Source: an uncultured Corynebacterium sp. (GTDB lineage: Bacteria > Actinomycetota > Actinomycetes > Mycobacteriales > Mycobacteriaceae). Taken from it: a DNA stretch of 7,087 bases. Positions 6,426-7,087 of the stretch are shown one piece after another. Location of the stretch: positions 1-7,087 of the forward strand of contig CALZCR010000081.1 in NCBI GenBank assembly GCA_945631445.1. The letters are read 5' to 3'. The notes beneath the pieces were generated by a model. That model did no database searches, was not told the DNA's origin, and worked only from the letters and a program-made list of their open reading frames with translations. Position 1 is the stretch's first letter, and every line of letters begins with the position of its first letter. Position numbers and translations under genes: made by a program.

Positions 6426-6447
6426 ACGTACGATGTAGCTCGTACGT
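6426..6447 (+). promoter_or_regulatory. Palindrome over the probable def promoter -10
   Basis: ACGTACGA (6426-6433) and TCGTACGT (6440-6447) are perfect inverted repeats separated by TGTAGC. TACGAT at 6429-6434 fits the TAnnnT -10 pattern and lies inside the left arm. Transcription would start near 6441-6443, giving a leader of about 20 nt that carries AAGGGAG (6449-6455). No -35 is visible. Since the start would fall inside the right arm, the repeat is more likely a protein-binding site in DNA than an RNA hairpin; chance is not excluded. Confidence 0.45.
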
Positions 6448-6462
6448 GAAGGGAGCACCCAT

Positions 6463-6972
6463 ATGACCATTCGGGAGATCCGCCTGTTCGGCGACCCCGT
6501 CCTGACCACCGTCGCCGACGAGGTCACTGTTTTTGACCGGCGGTTGCGCACGACCGTGGCCGACATGCTGGAGACCATGGACGACGCCGGCGGCGTCGGG
6601 CTGGCGGCGAACCAGATCGGATTGACCAAGCGTATTTTCGTCTTCGACACCACGGGCACGCAGAACGGGTTGCGGGGACACATCGTCAACCCGGTGTGGG
6701 AGCCGGTGGGCGATCTCCGCCAGTTCGGCCCCGAGGGATGTCTGTCCATCCCGGAGTTGTCGGCGGACACCGAGCGTTACGAGACGGTGCGGGTTTCCGG
6801 CCGAAACGTCGACGGCGCCCCGATCTCCTTGGTCGCCTCCGGACTGTTGTCCCGGTGCATCCAACACGAGACGGATCATCTGGACGGCGTCTTGTTCCTG
6901 AAGCGCCTCGACGACGAGCGCCGCCGCGAAGCGATGGCCGCGATCCGCAGCAGCGACTGGTTCAACCTTTAA
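6463..6972 (+). CDS. def: Peptide deformylase
   Basis: A 169-residue metalloenzyme that removes the formyl group from the N-terminal methionine of nascent proteins at the ribosome exit. All three family motifs are present: GGVGLAANQ (43-51, motif 1, with Asn where many enzymes have Pro), EGCLS (91-95, metal ligand Cys93) and QHETDH (134-139, ligands His135 and His139, catalytic Glu136). The length fits a type I/III-like bacterial deformylase. The ATG at 6463 has AAGGGAG (6449-6455) 7 nt upstream. The gene lies 55 bp after priA and directly before the fmt start, the usual def-fmt pairing. Corynebacteria often carry a second def elsewhere; this would be the copy next to fmt. I see no terminator after it, so fmt is probably cotranscribed. 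Confidence 0.97.
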   Translation: MTIREIRLFGDPVLTTVADEVTVFDRRLRTTVADMLETMDDAGGVGLAANQIGLTKRIFVFDTTGTQNGLRGHIVNPVWEPVGDLRQFGPEGCLSIPELSADTERYETVRVSGRNVDGAPISLVASGLLSRCIQHETDHLDGVLFLKRLDDERRREAMAAIRSSDWFNL

Positions 6973-6999
6973 CCCACCTCAACCACGACAAGGACAGGT

Positions 7000-7087
7000 C
7001 TGACCTCACCGGCGCGGCGGTTTCGCCGGGAGCCGGGGGCCCGCCGGGGTCGGGCGGCGGCGGGTGGGGGGGGCCGGGCGCGCGCGC
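7000..7087 (+). other. fmt: Probable 5' end of methionyl-tRNA formyltransferase in unreliable sequence
   Basis: After def comes AAGGA (6990-6994) and then about 88 bases that do not keep one readable frame but resemble the start of fmt. TTTCGCCGGGA (7021-7031) fits the expected F-A-G-T. The stretch about 7040-7060 (CCCGCCGGGGTCGGGCGGCGG) fits codons for P-A-V-V-A-L if several T or C bases are read as G. Fmt formylates Met on initiator tRNA and its gene normally follows def. The expected start would be near 7000-7002, which reads CTG. The G-rich drift and the final GC alternation look like base-calling error at a contig end, but a decayed gene cannot be excluded. The call rests on synteny and faint similarity. 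Confidence 0.45.

Noticed and set aside
6040..6879. A 279-residue minus-strand open frame across priA and def
   Set aside because: It spans two well-supported + strand genes, has low-complexity Pro/Arg/Ala content in its second half and shows no family motif.

Overview
The window is a GC-rich, gene-dense housekeeping segment of an actinobacterium, most likely a Corynebacterium. Three things point there. The gene order (end of pyrF, then mihF, gmk, rpoZ, coaBC, metK, priA, def, start of fmt) is the one known from corynebacteria and mycobacteria. The protein variants are actinobacterial: the mIHF nucleoid protein, a CoaBC with PAMHTEMW, and a PriA without helicase motifs. Finally, a perfect copy of the corynebacterial McbR operator (TAGAC-N6-GTCTA) sits in the metK promoter. 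Every gene is on the + strand. I found no RNA gene, insertion sequence, prophage, CRISPR array or defence island.

Layout. 1-140 is the 3' end of pyrF (pyrimidine synthesis). 141-366 is a spacer with candidate promoters. 367-1592 is a tight mihF-gmk-rpoZ operon (nucleoid protein, GMP kinase, RNA polymerase omega) closed by a perfect 15-bp hairpin at 1618-1650. 1741-3042 is coaBC (two coenzyme A steps) with its own probable promoter. 3043-3129 is a compact regulatory region with a good -35/-10 pair and the McbR operator. 3130-4365 is metK (S-adenosylmethionine synthetase). 4377-6407 is priA, whose probable promoter overlaps the metK stop codon and would give a leaderless mRNA. 6463-6972 is def (peptide deformylase), preceded by a 22-bp palindrome over its likely -10. 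From about 7000 to the end lies the start of fmt, in sequence that looks corrupted.

How the genes fit together. The mihF-gmk-rpoZ operon joins chromosome organisation, guanine nucleotide supply and transcription. metK makes the methyl donor, and its SAH by-product is the known effector of McbR, so the operator closes a feedback loop. def and fmt handle the N-formyl group of initiator Met: Fmt adds it to the tRNA and Def removes it from the nascent protein.

No new gene system is visible. The points most worth a second look are the regulatory architecture of metK, priA and def, the degenerate PriA, a switch in strand composition inside priA that does not follow gene borders, and the suspect sequence at the right end.
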